Notes under the pieces: model-generated
The model's database searches: none
Told to the model about the DNA's origin: nothing
The model's input: only the letters and a program-made list of their open reading frames with translations
Part shown: positions 24,406 through 35,783 of the stretch, one piece after another
Layout: each line of letters begins with the position of its first letter
Numbering within the stretch: the first letter of the stretch is position 1
Position numbers and translations under genes: made by a program
Origin: Margaritifera margaritifera
Lineage: Eukaryota > Mollusca > Bivalvia > Unionida > Margaritiferidae
Assembly (NCBI GenBank): GCA_029931535.1
Contig: JAQPZY010001684.1
Location: forward strand, 6,541,501 to 6,605,500
Direction: 5' to 3'
Length of the DNA stretch: 64,000 nt

Positions 24406-25142
24406 CATGTATATTTCATGTCCAATGGTCATACCTTGTTTTAGTTTTGCCATGCATGTGTTTCATGTCCAATTGTCATACCATATTTTAGTTTTAGTCA
24501 TGCATGTGTTTCATGTCCAGTGGTCATACCATGTTTTGGTTTTAGTCATGCATGTGTTTCATGTCCAATGGTCATACCATGTTTTAGTTTTAGTCATGCA
24601 TATGTTTCATGTCCAATGATGATACTGTGTTTTAGTTTTATTCATGCATGTGTTTCATGTCCAGTGGTCATGCTGTGTTTTAGTTTTAGTCATGCATGTG
24701 TTTCATGTCCAGCAGTCATACCTTGTTTTAGTTTTAGTCAAGCATGTGTTTCATGTCCAATGGACTGTGTTTTAGTTTTAGTCATGCATGTGTTTCATGT
24801 CTATTGGTCATACTGTGTTTTAGCTTTAGTCATGCATGTGTTTCATGTCCAGCAGTCATACCTTGTTTTAGTTTTAGTCATGCATGTGTTTCATGTCCAA
24901 TGGACTGTTTTAGTTTTGGTCATGCATGTGTTTCATGTCCAATGGTCATACTGTGTTTTAGTTTTAGTCATGCATGTGTTTCATGTCCAGAGGTCATTCC
25001 TTGTTTTTAGTTTTAGTCATGCATGTGTTTCATGTCCAGCGGTCATTCCTTGTTTTTAGTTTTAGGCATGTGTGTGTTTCATGTCCAATGGTCATACCTT
25101 GTTTTAGTTTTGGTCATGCTTGTGTTTCATGTTCAGTGGTCA
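24406..25142. repeat. 48 bp minisatellite, block 1 (about 15 units)
   Basis: Unit 'tcatgcatgtgtttcatgtcc' followed by a 27 bp 'a[ag]tggtcatac..tgttttagttttag' part. Some units lack 3-6 bp. Because 48 is a multiple of three, a 179-codon frame crosses the array; it is not a gene. Same unit as the block at 26566-27013. Confidence 0.95.
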
Positions 25143-26565
25143 TCATGGCTCTCAACAGAGTTTCAGGATGAAGAGTCCTGGACTCTTCACTCATGGAACT
25201 CAGGAGTCCCCAGCCTATTTCTGAGAGTCCCTGGCATAAACTCACGAGTCCCTCACTTTCAAAAGGATAGAAAGGAAAATGAAAAAGTACATGATTATTA
25301 TTTTATTACATATCGGGATTAAATTCTCAGCTTTATAAGATCACATTAGAAAGAAACTATTTTTCAGTAATTGTCCCAAAAACTTTGTATCATACTGTTC
25401 TCTACCATTTGCAAACTAGTTTTCCAAATCAGTTTGTTTCTTTACTTTTTACTGTTTGTAGACTTAGCAAATGTATGGCACTCTGGTTGTCAAAGTTTTC
25501 AAGTACAGGACGCTCCTCCATCATTCTGATTAAAATATTCACTGTTTCATTGTACGGAACTGTCCTGGTTTTCATTCATCTTTTTCACACCAACTTCGAG
25601 ACTTTTCATTGGCATTTGGGATTGTCTGTATTTTTTGCATAGCACAGCATCCCTCAACAACAATTAAATGAACCAGGTTAAATTTGTGAAGGCTAAAGGC
25701 TGATAGCTGCAAGTTAGTATTTTCATTTTGAGTGAAAGGATTTTGCTTTCCAGCAATCTTACACCACTCACAAACTGCTTTTAATGTACCATTTGATTCT
25801 TCTATTTTAAACCATGAGAACTGCTTCTCACTGCCACCTGTCTTGAAATTCTTCATAGTTGTGCCACCATTTTTATTAGTGTCCTTCACCGTAGTCAGGA
25901 CAGAGTCTACATTAAATATACATTCCGAGCGTGAGTTCTGTTTGTTGTCTTCACTTGTGCTCTCACTTTCATCTATTTTTTGCCTTTAATTAGCATTAGT
26001 GTCATTTTCGTTGCAAGTCCATTTCCCGAATAAAATGAAAACAGATATTGCTGACTCATTTTTACAAGTTAAAGTACTTTTCTGCACTCTTTTAATAAGT
26101 GTCTGCTAATATTTTAGTGTCCTAGTCTAAATCACACGTCCTGAAGTAGCAGTTGTTGTTGCTATTACTACTATTATTATTATTATTATTATAATTATTG
26201 CATATTAATGATTGGACAGTATTGGCCATCTGAACTCTGAGAAAGCTTTGATTACTTTTATGATTTATTTATGCATCATCACCAATTTAAACACTGTTAA
26301 AACAATAAAAGGGCATTGTTTATTTGCTGAACAATCGCAGGTGCTTACATACACATTCATTAGAACATCTGTTTCTTTGAAGTCATCACATCAGAGAAGG
26401 ATTAATTGTTTATAAGTCACACTGGCTTCATGCTCATTTACCTAAGTCTAGCCATTAGCTATTTCAGAGATCGGCCATGGCTGACCAAACATGTACAAAT
26501 GGGAGCATCACAGGGAAAGTGAGATGTGTCATGGGGACGCATTACGCAGAGAAACCGTGCATTTC
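25143..26565. other. Insert between the two minisatellite blocks
   Basis: About 1.42 kb with a different texture. It begins with repeated 'gagtcc' words (25170-25255), carries the zinc-finger-like remnant at 25572-25889 on the minus strand and a (TAT)n patch at 26165-26200. Clean inverted ends were not found. It may be a decayed hAT-type insertion that split the array, or unrelated DNA between two arrays. Confidence 0.5.
25572..25889 (-). pseudogene. Zinc-finger fragment resembling hAT-derived (ZNF862/C17orf113-type) proteins
   Basis: The minus frame shows 'QFSWFKIEESNGTLKAVCEW' followed by Cys, then 'GKQNPFTQ', then a His ('LHKFNLVH'). This order (aromatic Trp-Phe start, CxxC pair, 'NPFT', spaced His residues) is the TTF/BED-like zinc finger found at the start of ZNF862-like hAT-derived genes. 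Downstream frames on the same strand break up quickly. No catalytic DDE region or dimerisation domain was found. Function, if any, lost. Confidence 0.55.
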
Positions 26566-27013
26566 ATTCCAGTGGTCATACTGTGTTTTAGGTTTAGTTA
26601 TGCATGTGTTTCATGTCCCATGGTCATACGGTGTTTTAGTTTTAAGCATGTATGTGTTTCATGTCCAGTGGTCATAGTGTTTTAGTATTAGTCATGCATG
26701 TGTTTCATGTCCATTGGTCATACTGTGTTTTAGTTTTAGTCATGCATGTGTTTCATGTCCAGCAGTCATACCTTGTTTTAGTTTTAGTCATGCATGTGTT
26801 TCATGTCCAATGGTCATACCGTGTTTTAGTTTTAGTCATGCATGTGTTTCATGTCCAATGGTCATACTGTGTTTTAGTTTTAGTCATGCATGTGTTTCAA
26901 GTCCAATGGTGATACTGTGTTTTAGTTGTAGTCATGCATGTGTTTCATGTCCAGCAGTCATACCTTGTTTTAGTTTTAGAGATGCATGTGTTTCATGTGC
27001 AATGGTCATACCT
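26566..27013. repeat. 48 bp minisatellite, block 2 (about 9 units)
   Basis: Same unit, orientation and variants ('cagcagtcata', 'caatggtcata') as block 1, so the two blocks were once one array or exchanged units. Confidence 0.95.
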
Positions 27014-27600
27014 TAGATATTTTTATCTATATCTATGTATCAACATTTACATTTATATCAATCAATCTTTCTCTCTTTCTTCATGCTGATGATATATAAT
27101 ATTTTGCAGTGTGCATGTCACTTATTTCCAAGTTATGATCTATGGGCCACATACACATGTTTTATGAGCACATTAAATATTATGCATTTCATCTCAGTAA
27201 TTACACAGGTAAATTACAAGATCTTAATCCACAAAATTAGTGAAAACATTGCACATTTATTACTATTTCATACCTTCACACCTAGCTCTGCCCCCCCCCC
27301 CCCTTTTTTTAAAAATCTAAAATTTTGTAACTGCATGCATATTAGGCCCAACAAAATTATATCCCATAGCTTAAAGTGCCTGTCTTAAACCTTGTGTGTG
27401 TGGGGGTGGGGAAGTGTAAAATTAAACACCAAACAAGCACAGGCAGACATTGTCTATAACATTATGCCACACCTTTTTGTTGAAAAAGTTAAGATGAAAA
27501 CTGTATAATATTCTAAAATATATGTGCATATTCTAAAATAGATATGATAACTGTTCATTTACACCTTTAAAATGATCTTGACACTTATTTTATCATTTTA
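27014..27600. other. No recognisable gene
   Basis: AT-rich, with a poly(C) run at about 27291-27303. Nothing coding seen. Confidence 0.6.
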
Positions 27601-27609
27601 TTTATAGAT

Positions 27610-27870
27610 TTCCAGCCAAGAGTCAGAAGTTTGTAATGCTCTGCGCTACATGTAAAGAAGACAGTACCTTAGAGGTGTTAAATTATTGATGAAAACAAGG
27701 ATTGGATTCCAGAAAGCTGTCAGTACAGTGTTGCATCCAACGATGCAAGAAGAGGCAAAAAATATGGCAAATAACATTTCATCTTGCTTTAAAGGAGGAA
27801 AAACATTAGAGGATATGAGTTTGACTGGGATGATAGATTTGATGAGATCTCATGGCATTGTCCTGTTCTA
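27610..27870 (+). pseudogene. Exon-like fragment of an unrecognised gene
   Basis: Follows possible acceptors ('tttatag', 'tttccag' near 27607-27615). The main frame reads 'RIGFQKAVSTVLHPTMQEEA' and 'GKTLEDMSLTGMIDLMRSH', amphipathic and Lys/Met-rich, with an upstream in-frame stop at about 27653. It could be a further exon of the gene represented at 20.2-22.6 kb. No function can be given. Confidence 0.4.
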
Positions 27871-28495
27871 ACCAACATTTAGATTGGCACATTAACAACC
27901 AGAGAATCATCAAGGTACCTGGGATTGGCTTGGAAAAGGATATCAGTCAAGCCAATTATAGGCTCACTATTGTGTATACTTCTATAATAGAGGAATCTAA
28001 GGACAATATTTGACTTCCAGGAAATGAACTCCATGCAGATGTGGCTTGCAGGTTGCAAACAAGAGGTTAGATTTACATGTTGATATTCAGTATTTGCATA
28101 AACTCCTGATGTAGTCAGCAAATATAAACCAGGAAGATAATTGTACATGTAGCAAAATTCCTTATAAAATTACCCTCCTACATAAATCATTGTCATTTGA
28201 CGAGAATATTTGTGCTTATGTAGATGATCCGATATATATATATTTTTATATATATATATATATATTTTTTTTTTTTCTCAGGCCATTACAGTATATTTTG
28301 AATCTTGTAAATATTTTTTAACTTTTTTGATGTGGACCTTTTTTGGTACTTTTTTATAAAATTTTTTTATTTCCTTGCTTGGAAAGTTTAGTACATATAC
28401 TGTATTGTCTTCAGATTAAACTTTTGCACAAGAATTTTTAATTTCAGTCATTTGTAGTATACTAGGTTGGAGTAGAGTGGTAGTTGAGTTAGGGA
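27871..28495. other. Non-coding
   Basis: Contains a short (TA)n at about 28229-28264 and a T-rich tract to 28380. No gene recognised. Confidence 0.6.
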
Positions 28496-28699
28496 ATGAC
28501 ATGGGGATGTTGTTCAGATATATTTTTCTCTTTGCTGCAAAGGTTAGTGAAGATTGTGGTGGAATTAATCCATCCATACAGTTGCCAATCATGGACCAGA
28601 TATAGTAGTTGTTGTGGATGTCCACTTTTGTGGATCAATTGGATATGTCAGTGCTTTTGCACTAGCAACATCTATCAGATTTTATGAGTTGCCGCCCCT

Positions 28700-28905
28700 A
28701 GTATGTAATGCCAGCTAACAATAGAATATCATGTTACAGTGGAGCATTGTACATGGGACGAAAATGGTGGAGGCAATTGACTTTGAATGAATTTAACATC
28801 AAAAGTCTGACTGTAGCAGAAAGAAGCCATTACAGGTGTATTAGAGGGAAAGGATGTATTTGTGCAAACAAGGACCAGCAGTTGTGTGAGAGAATGCCAG
28901 CATGA
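28700..28905 (+). pseudogene. Exon-like fragment, unrecognised
   Basis: Open for about 65 codons: 'GALYMGRKWWRQLTLNEFNI', then 'ERSHYRCIRGKGCICANKD' with a C-x6-C-x-C cluster. Composition looks protein-like and differs from the flanks, but no family is recognised and there are stops on both sides. Confidence 0.35.
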
Positions 28906-30871
28906 TTATTGTGGCTCCCCATGTCTTGATTATAAAGGTACATTGTTCATAGTTAAACAACTTGGGATTTAAAGCAACATTTCTCAGAAGGGACCACACT
29001 GAAGATAATTTTATTGTACATGTTCTCTACGACTTTTTGTTTTGCAGTCCAGAAATTCCTTTTGTCTCGAAAGTGTTGTGACATCCTTGCCGAGGTCCAC
29101 ACAATGATTTAGTGGTAATTATGAATGTTTGCTCTGCCACAAGCATCAGTTCCACGTGTGAAATGCAAGATATTATATGAAATCATGATCTGATTGCAGT
29201 GTAACCACTGTGCATGTGTGTGTGTGTTTTATTGAAACATTAAGCTTGAAATTTGTAGTGAAGCAGCATATCCCTGTGTTTTTGTCAGTAATCTCTACCA
29301 CTCCATCCCACATTGCTCCAACTCACCCACCCCTATGGTATGGATCAAAATTGTGAACTATTTTGTACACATTCCAAGCACCCTCAATCATATACATAAG
29401 TTTCAAATTTCTATCTTGTAGAGTGTTGCAGTTTCACAGTATTAGAGACCTACAATATAATTTTCTTGGGGGAGGGGGGGTGGGGGCGGGCATTTCAGAA
29501 AAAAATATCTGGCCCTCAAAGAGCTAGACAAAAATATTTGTGCTCTCATTTATAGAATAAAAAAACTTTAGTTATTATATCCATTATATTAGTCGGAGAA
29601 AAAAAAAATACTCTTGAGGTAAAAGAAAAAAACATTCTGAGTCAAAAGAAAATCCCAGGCCATCCCCAGAAAATTAAATGGTCAGTCCCTTACACATGTT
29701 CACACGCACACTCATAGATGGGCAAAATAATAATCCCCACATTTTCTTCAGAGAGCATTGTGATATTGAAAGAAAATCGTTGACCTTCTTTTAAAACTAA
29801 ATTTAAGCATCTGTTCCCCTTCATTCAAATTATGTTTGGTCACAGTGAGCTTCAAGTGTCAAGTTTAACCCTTATTTCATCCCTGTAGCATTGGTAAGTG
29901 CCAGTTTAATCATAACATACCATAATAATGTAACAGAAAACATGACACAAATCCTTTAGTTTTTGTCTTGGACTTAAATCCTTTAGTTTTTGTCTTGGGT
30001 TAAGCCCATATATAAAGTCATTTCCCCCTCATGTACAGCTTTTAGTGGTGCTCTACATTGTCTGGAGCTAAAAGGTCCACTAGGTGCTAGTGGCAGCGAG
30101 AGTGGGGATTGATGGCAATTGCCCCTGGGACCGGATGCGGGGGGTGGGGGTGTATCATCAGAAGTTTTTTTTGCCACCCAACCCCTACCCCCATCTAAGT
30201 CCCTGGTTTCCAGACTTAGGTGGGGGAGGGGGTTTGGAGGTTGGCAACTGACAAAAAGAGTAGGGGCGCCACTAAGGAACATTGGCCCCAGGTACCTCAA
30301 ACCCTCGTGCCGCAACTGCTAGGTGCTAAGTAATGATGATGATTAGGGAGGAGGAGGGTGATGGGAACAGGTATGTGCATTCATTTATTTTCACAGGTAT
30401 TCATTTTTGTGGTTATGTGAAAAAGTAACATTTTCATCATTACTTAAATTTGTGGCTTGAGAAAGAATTCATATTGTTTTCATTGGATGATCATTGCTAA
30501 CTAGGTCTTTAAATCGATGGCTTGCAGCAACAACGAAATCCATGAAAATTGGTACACAACAAAAAGTAGTGAATTCACAATATTAAGTTGACTTGTACAT
30601 TAATTCTAGTTGCAGCTGCTATATACTTATATTTAATTGCATGGATAAGTACCTTAAATTCAAATCGTTCCCATGAATGCACCTAACAACTTCTTCAAGC
30701 AAGTTTTACCTCTAACTTTTCAGATGCCTTTTGAGTAAAGGTCATTATTAATGGGCAATTTGCCAGTTACCAAAATTGTAAGCCGTCAGCTTTTCATAAA
30801 TTGAATACAAAATACCAAAAATAAAAGAGGCTTTTCAGAATCTTTGCATCTGTTTTTTTTATCAATTTCAG
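28906..30871. other. Non-coding
   Basis: AT-rich, with a G-rich run at 29466-29490 and a 27 bp unit 'cctttagtttttgtcttgg' repeated twice (29953-29999). The open frames at 29983-30322 are proline/glycine-rich and not convincing. A pyrimidine-rich acceptor closes the stretch at 30871. Confidence 0.55.
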
Positions 30872-32257
30872 GGGAGAAGGATCATCATCAGAAGAGGCAT
30901 TTCGTCCCATGTTTGCTGATAGATAACTAAAATCTGTGTTTGACAACACCAATGGTCACACTTACTGCTACAGCTGGATCAAGTTCGAGAAGGAGAATTA
31001 CAAGAAAACTATGTTTTCGAACAAATCCAGTTGTTGTTGTGGAATCACCAGACAGACCAGACATTAAAATACAATCTATGTGTGTTCCAAACAATGAAGA
31101 GATTGACTTTATATTTAGGTGGTTAATTCAGGATTTGTCAGAACAAAAGGAACATCCGCCTTGACATGTAATTTTTTGTGCAAGTATATCAGTTTGTGCT
31201 TAAAGTGTACTCTGCATTTATTAAACACTTTGAGAAGAGCTGTGCATTATTTGACTTGCATCACAGTAAAACTAATGACAAGGTAAATGACAAAAGAAGT
31301 CACATGAACACTGATGGTCACATCAGAGATTTTATCTGCATCAGTACAGCAGGAATGGAGGTATATTTTAAAACCTTGTACAACATACCATATATACTTG
31401 CGTATAAGCAGGGGTCCAAATGCAAACAACATAGACCCTGATCTGCCACCGGTTAATGCGCCGGCAGATCAGGGTCTATGTTGTTTGTTCTACTGATTAA
31501 TTAGTCCTTACAAACTGCATAGACCCAGATCTGCCGTCGCATTATGCGATGGCTGATCTGGGTCTATGCAGTTTGCAGTTGGTTTCGGCTTATACGCAAC
31601 TATATACGAGAGTACATTTTTGTTTGCCAAGAGAAATGAAGAACTGTGTACAGCATATGGAAGCGATGAAAGTTTCTTCCAGGAATTGATAATTTATATA
31701 GCACATAAAGGTCATTTGAAACTTGCTGAAAGTGAACTTGTGTGATTTGTAAAGGACAATATAAATTGTGGACACAAAGTACTCCATGAATCTTATTGAT
31801 GTAAACCAGTAGACATCAGTCCAGGTCATAACAGTTGTGATGTGTGTGAAAGGAATTATAAATGTGATGCATGTGTCTCAGAGGACTTTGCCAGACTTCC
31901 AGCATTTTCTTCAGATATAAAAAAAAATCTTCAAGTGAAGAGGAAATAAGACGTGTTGTGAATGAAGATGATAAAATACTTCTAAAACAAAAACTTGTGT
32001 CTTTACAGTGTTCCATATCTCATGATGAGCACTATGTGACAGATCTGGAACTCGTACATGGACTGATGGATAACTTGATATTAGTCATAGTGAATAAATG
32101 CAGTGTCTTATTTACGTTTGATGATGTGATGAAGCATGTCTCTGTATTGTCGTATGAATTTGCAAATAATGTATCAAAACTTATAAATGATGTATTTGGT
32201 GACAATGAAATGTATGCTGTTGAACCCAATACTTCTGATGATAATGAAACTGAATAA
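30872..32257 (+). pseudogene. RecQ-like DNA helicase, 3' half, interrupted and frameshifted
   Basis: RecQ-family helicases unwind DNA 3'-5' using ATP. A splice acceptor 'atttcag' precedes 30872. Pieces in order: 'SSSEEAFRPMFADR'; a motif III-like 'VTLTATAGSS'; 'TNPVVVVESPDRPDIKIQ'; then, in another frame, 'DGHIRDFICISTAGMEVYFK', matching helicase motif V with Gly changed to Glu. A MITE (31387-31612) follows, then 'NCVQHMEA', matching the motif VI region with its arginine-finger segment lost. Next is 'LIIYIAHKGHLKLAESELV', then a zinc-binding-like 'CDVCERNYKCDAC' (31836-31873). The C-terminal segment 'HYVTDLELVHGLMDNLI' to a stop at 32257 resembles the tail of RecQ-like proteins amplified in cnidarians and molluscs. 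Motifs I and II (Walker A, DEAH) were not found upstream. Poly(A) signal AATAAA at 32338. Confidence 0.75.
31387..31612. mobile_element. MITE family X, copy 1 (twin-hairpin), inside the helicase pseudogene
   Basis: Inverted ends 'taccatatatacttgcgtat' (left) and 'atacgcaactatatacg' (right). Two hairpins lie inside. Hairpin 1 is at 31424-31487 (arm 'aacaacatagaccctgatct'). Hairpin 2 is at 31511-31575 (arm 'aaactgcatagacccagatc'). They share the core 'catagaccc[at]gatctgcc'. Inserted between helicase motif V and the motif VI region. Confidence 0.9.
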
Positions 32258-32337
32258 ATCCATCTACTTTGACAATACTGAGTTTGTTTGACTGGAATAA
32301 TTGTTGCCATTATGTGTTAAACTTGTTTAAAAGGGAC

Positions 32338-32343
32338 AATAAA
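32338..32343 (+). promoter_or_regulatory. Poly(A) signal AATAAA
   Basis: Canonical hexamer about 80 bp after the stop of the helicase pseudogene, consistent with an original 3' end there. Confidence 0.5.
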
Positions 32344-32560
32344 GAGACATCATATTTTTAACCTTTACAAGAAGGTGTCCTCTAAATGGAGCAGTCTCTT
32401 GAAGAAAAAAAAACAACAGAATTTATGTGTACATCTGCATTTTTTTTCTATTCTCTTTCAATTCCCATTTGATTTTTTATCAATATTTACTTATAAGGCC
32501 CTCCCAAAAAATATATGTGTTTCCTGTTGCACTGGTTTAAAATTTAATAGCTATTACTTA

Positions 32561-32719
32561 TCCTGTCACTATTGTTAGCTTAATCCATTTTCGTGCCGAA
32601 AACCACCGTCCGTTCGATGTGAATACATCCTCCCAGAATGGAGAAAAGGTAAGAATGACCTTTGCACTCCAGTCTGTGCCTCGTTTAGGCTTGCCTAAGT
32701 ACGTCATCTTTTTCATGGA
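32561..32719. repeat. DIRS left inverted terminal repeat
   Basis: Begins 'tcctgtcactattgttagct' and runs to 'cgtcatctttttcatgga'. Reverse complement of 38561-38718 with about a dozen mismatches. Confidence 0.93.
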
Positions 32720-33744
32720 TGCCATACTGTGTAGACGTTTGCCTGAGAACAGCACCAGAGAAAAAATTGTGCCTGCAACAACTTACCGCATTAGCGGTCT
32801 CCATTCTGCAGTTCATAATAAGTCTTGCTGTTGCACTATCCATTCCATATATTTATTGTAAACTTCCCCTATTTTAATTCTAGAACTTCATTCTTTAATG
32901 GGTCTCTAAGGCTACCTCGTGTATTTCACCCCTTGTGGGTGGAAAACACCCAATTTACTGATATACAACTGAGGTATGGGTAAGTCTCTGTGTTTTGAAA
33001 AATAACAACAGGCCCTGCCAAACATAGAGGACAGCATATTCCTCTCTCTTCATTAAAAAAAAAAAAAAAGTGACCATTATCGGTAAATTTTCACGTATAT
33101 TATTAATGTCCGCACCACTTATTGCGTGGTCATTGCATATGTGTCTGGATATTCTTTAAATAAAATTCACTGTGTGAAATATTTTACGAGTTTAAATTCA
33201 TCATTTACCTCGTGCATACAGGTACTTAATGCATACACTGGTGTACGATATCCATCATTTTCCTTGTGCATACAGGTACCCAATTTACCTTGTGCATCCA
33301 GGTACGCACTACATATAAACAGGTGAGTTTAGCGTGACACAACAAAGTGAGTTTATTGTGACATTTATTAAATATTGTCATTACTTCTCTTTTTCAGAAA
33401 TAATGTCAGAACAGTCTGTGGGGAAGTGTGGCCACAAGAAGGGCTTTTGTGACACTCACCCAGACTGGATATAGTACTCCAAGTGCACAAAAAAAAATTA
33501 AAAAAAAAAAGGTTACACACCTTGCAATTTATGACCTTCTGGCACCTGGAATTTAGTTGATTCCAGATGTACTTATCTTCAGATTTTTCTGGATTCTCTC
33601 TTAGGTCTCAGCATTTGGGACTAACTTCTTTGGTGGTCTGTGAGGCCTTCTAGGGACTGAACGTTCATAGAGTCGATCGCCTACCCCCCAAACACTTCTC
33701 ACGTTCAAGACAGTGTATACGCCTCAGATAGTGAGTTGCTCCCT

Positions 33745-34160
33745 CCTGTTAGGGAGGTGGAGCATCGCAACAGCGGGTCGTTCCCTCCCGTTAGTGAAGT
33801 AGAGCACTGCAACAGTGGGTTGCGCCCTCCCATTAGGGAGGTTGAGCACCATGACAGCGGGTCGCGCCTTCCCGTTAGGGAACTAGAGCACCGCAACAGC
33901 AGGTCACGCATTCCCGATTAGGGAAATAGAGCACCCTGACAGCAGGTTGCGCCTTTCTGTTATGGAAGTAGAGCACCGCAACACCGGGTCACGCCCTCCT
34001 GTTAGGGAAGTAGAGCACCGCAACAGCAGGTTAAACCCTCCTGTTTGGGAGGTAGAGCACTGCAACAGCAAACTGCTCCCTCCCGTTAGGGATGTGGAGC
34101 ATCGCACCTCCCATAACATGCACATGGTAGCGTGTTGCTCCCTCATCTCGGGAGGTGATG
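33745..34160 (+). repeat. 42 bp coding minisatellite in the DIRS gag region (about 10 units)
   Basis: Unit of 42 bp (14 codons) like 'gttagggaggtggagcatcg' plus 'caacagcgggtcg.tccctccc'. Translates to repeats of the type V-R-E-V-E-H-R-N-S-G-S-R-P-P. One indel near 33921-33947 breaks the frame. Unit divergence of 10-20% shows it is not recent. Such a repeat is not part of the DIRS gag proteins I know. Confidence 0.9.
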
Positions 34161-34199
34161 CACCGCTCCCATCACTTTCAGGGTAGTGATATAACAGTC

Positions 34200-35783
34200 A
34201 ACATGATTTCTTCTCTGATTATCACTCATCGGCCTCACTGTATGGGGACAGGGTATGGACTGAGTACCCGCCTCTACTGTCCCATCCTGTGCAGGATTGG
34301 GAGTCTGCCCACTGGGCTCAGACTAGGGAAGGGGAATGGATCGGCATCCCCCCAACCCTATTATCCCAATGTATCCATATGGGATGTTGGGCCCTCCACC
34401 TCAAGGCCCTTGATCCACTATGCCCCCGTGGGCTACTGGACCTTGCCCTCACAGTTGAGGTAATGCTGTGGCTCATGTCCCACCATTACACCTCCTCACC
34501 AGGTAGCCCCAATGCGGAAGGCTAGAGGTGTCACATCATCCAGGGTAGACAGGTGGTCTGGCCTCCCCACTGGAACTCGCACTGAACTACGGGCCATGGT
34601 GCAGAGTTCTCCTATGCCCTCTCCACATCAAGGGACATAGCGATGCCCACCCACTCTCTGACTCAGAGTATACCAGATGATGACAATGTCCTCTATTCTC
34701 GTTGACTCAAATGAGTTGGAGATAGAAACAGCAGCACTGACACCTCTCTGGCCCACCCCTTCCTCTCAGTTGGAAGTGGAGGAAGAGGTCTGGTCCTTTA
34801 ATAAGGCAGTAAACAAAGTTTACCGCCTTTTACCCCCGGAATTGTGCCCCAACCATGTGGCACACAATCCAAAAAGATCCTTTCCATTATGGAAAAGATC
34901 TCCGGGGAGCAAACACAACCAGACCTCTTGCTTCTCCCTCATTCCCCAATGATTGAGGAACTCTCGGCCTCTTCTGCCAGTTACAGGATACATTCCTCAA
35001 AATGGCCTACCAAACCTCCCCAATTGGATGCTGAGGCAGCCAAAGTGGGCAATTCTATAGGAGCCTGGGCTCGCCTTCCATTTAAAACAATTGATGCCAT
35101 GGAGCAGAAAACCTGGTTAATTGTAACCATTGCGTTGCATTCTGATCTATTCTCAGCAACTGCGTTTAAAAAAGTATGCCAAGAGATGCCTCCTTGAACC
35201 AGTCGCATTACAATGCGTGCTGGAAGCGGTGGCCTAGACATTCTGGCATGCGCTTCTGTTGCAGTGGCTTTATTGGCGAAATTCTGCACATCCGCCGTGA
35301 CATTGCATTGGACTCCTCGAAGGTCTTACTTAACAGAGTAAAGTCTTTCTTAGGGTTGCTCCACTAGAAGCCGAGACCCTCTTTGGGGGCCTCATACCCC
35401 CTGTGGCTTCTCAAGACTTGCTGCATCATCAACATCAATCCTTTACATTCACTCCTGGCCCATCGCAATCGGCCAGGAAGCGTGTTAATGCGAATCGTCT
35501 TCAGGGGCCATCCGCCAACTTCTTCAAGCAGACGCAACCCCAGCCCAAGCCACAACCTCAAACTAAACCTCCTCCTCATACGTCAGGTCCATGGCATCAA
35601 GGTCGCCGCAAACCCCAAAAGAGGAAGTTTTATAATCCTCCTTCCTTTCCCACTGGAGGAAAGGGGGTGGGATCAGCCCTAGGGATCTTACCCCTCTCCT
35701 GCCATGCATCCCCCAAAGACCCCTATTCTATTTCCTCAGTCCAATCTGGGGAAATTGAGGGAAGAGATGCACACCCTTTGTAG
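34200..35783 (+). pseudogene. DIRS gag-like region (fragmented)
   Basis: Gag here would form the particle. Pieces in shifting frames: 'FNKAVNKVYRLLPPELCP' (about 34800), 'LLLPHSPMIEELSASSAS' (34900), 'EQKTWLIVTIALHSDLFSAT' (35105), then 'ALDSSKVLLNRVKSF' (35305) and a Gln/Pro/Lys/Arg-rich tail 'QPQPKPQPQTKPPPH' with 'GRRKPQKRK' (35530-35640) that looks like a nucleic-acid-binding basic end. At least four frame changes. The order matches gag-like ORFs of animal DIRS elements. Confidence 0.7.

Noticed and set aside
24520..25059. 179-codon plus-strand frame of repeated 'HACVSCP' type
   Set aside because: The unit is 48 bp, so any frame without a stop in one unit stays open. Neighbouring frames over the array are just as open.
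29983..30322. Two overlapping ~70-110 codon frames, Pro/Gly rich, on opposite strands
   Set aside because: Both frames are driven by local GC-rich runs; no domain, splice signal or similarity between them and known families.
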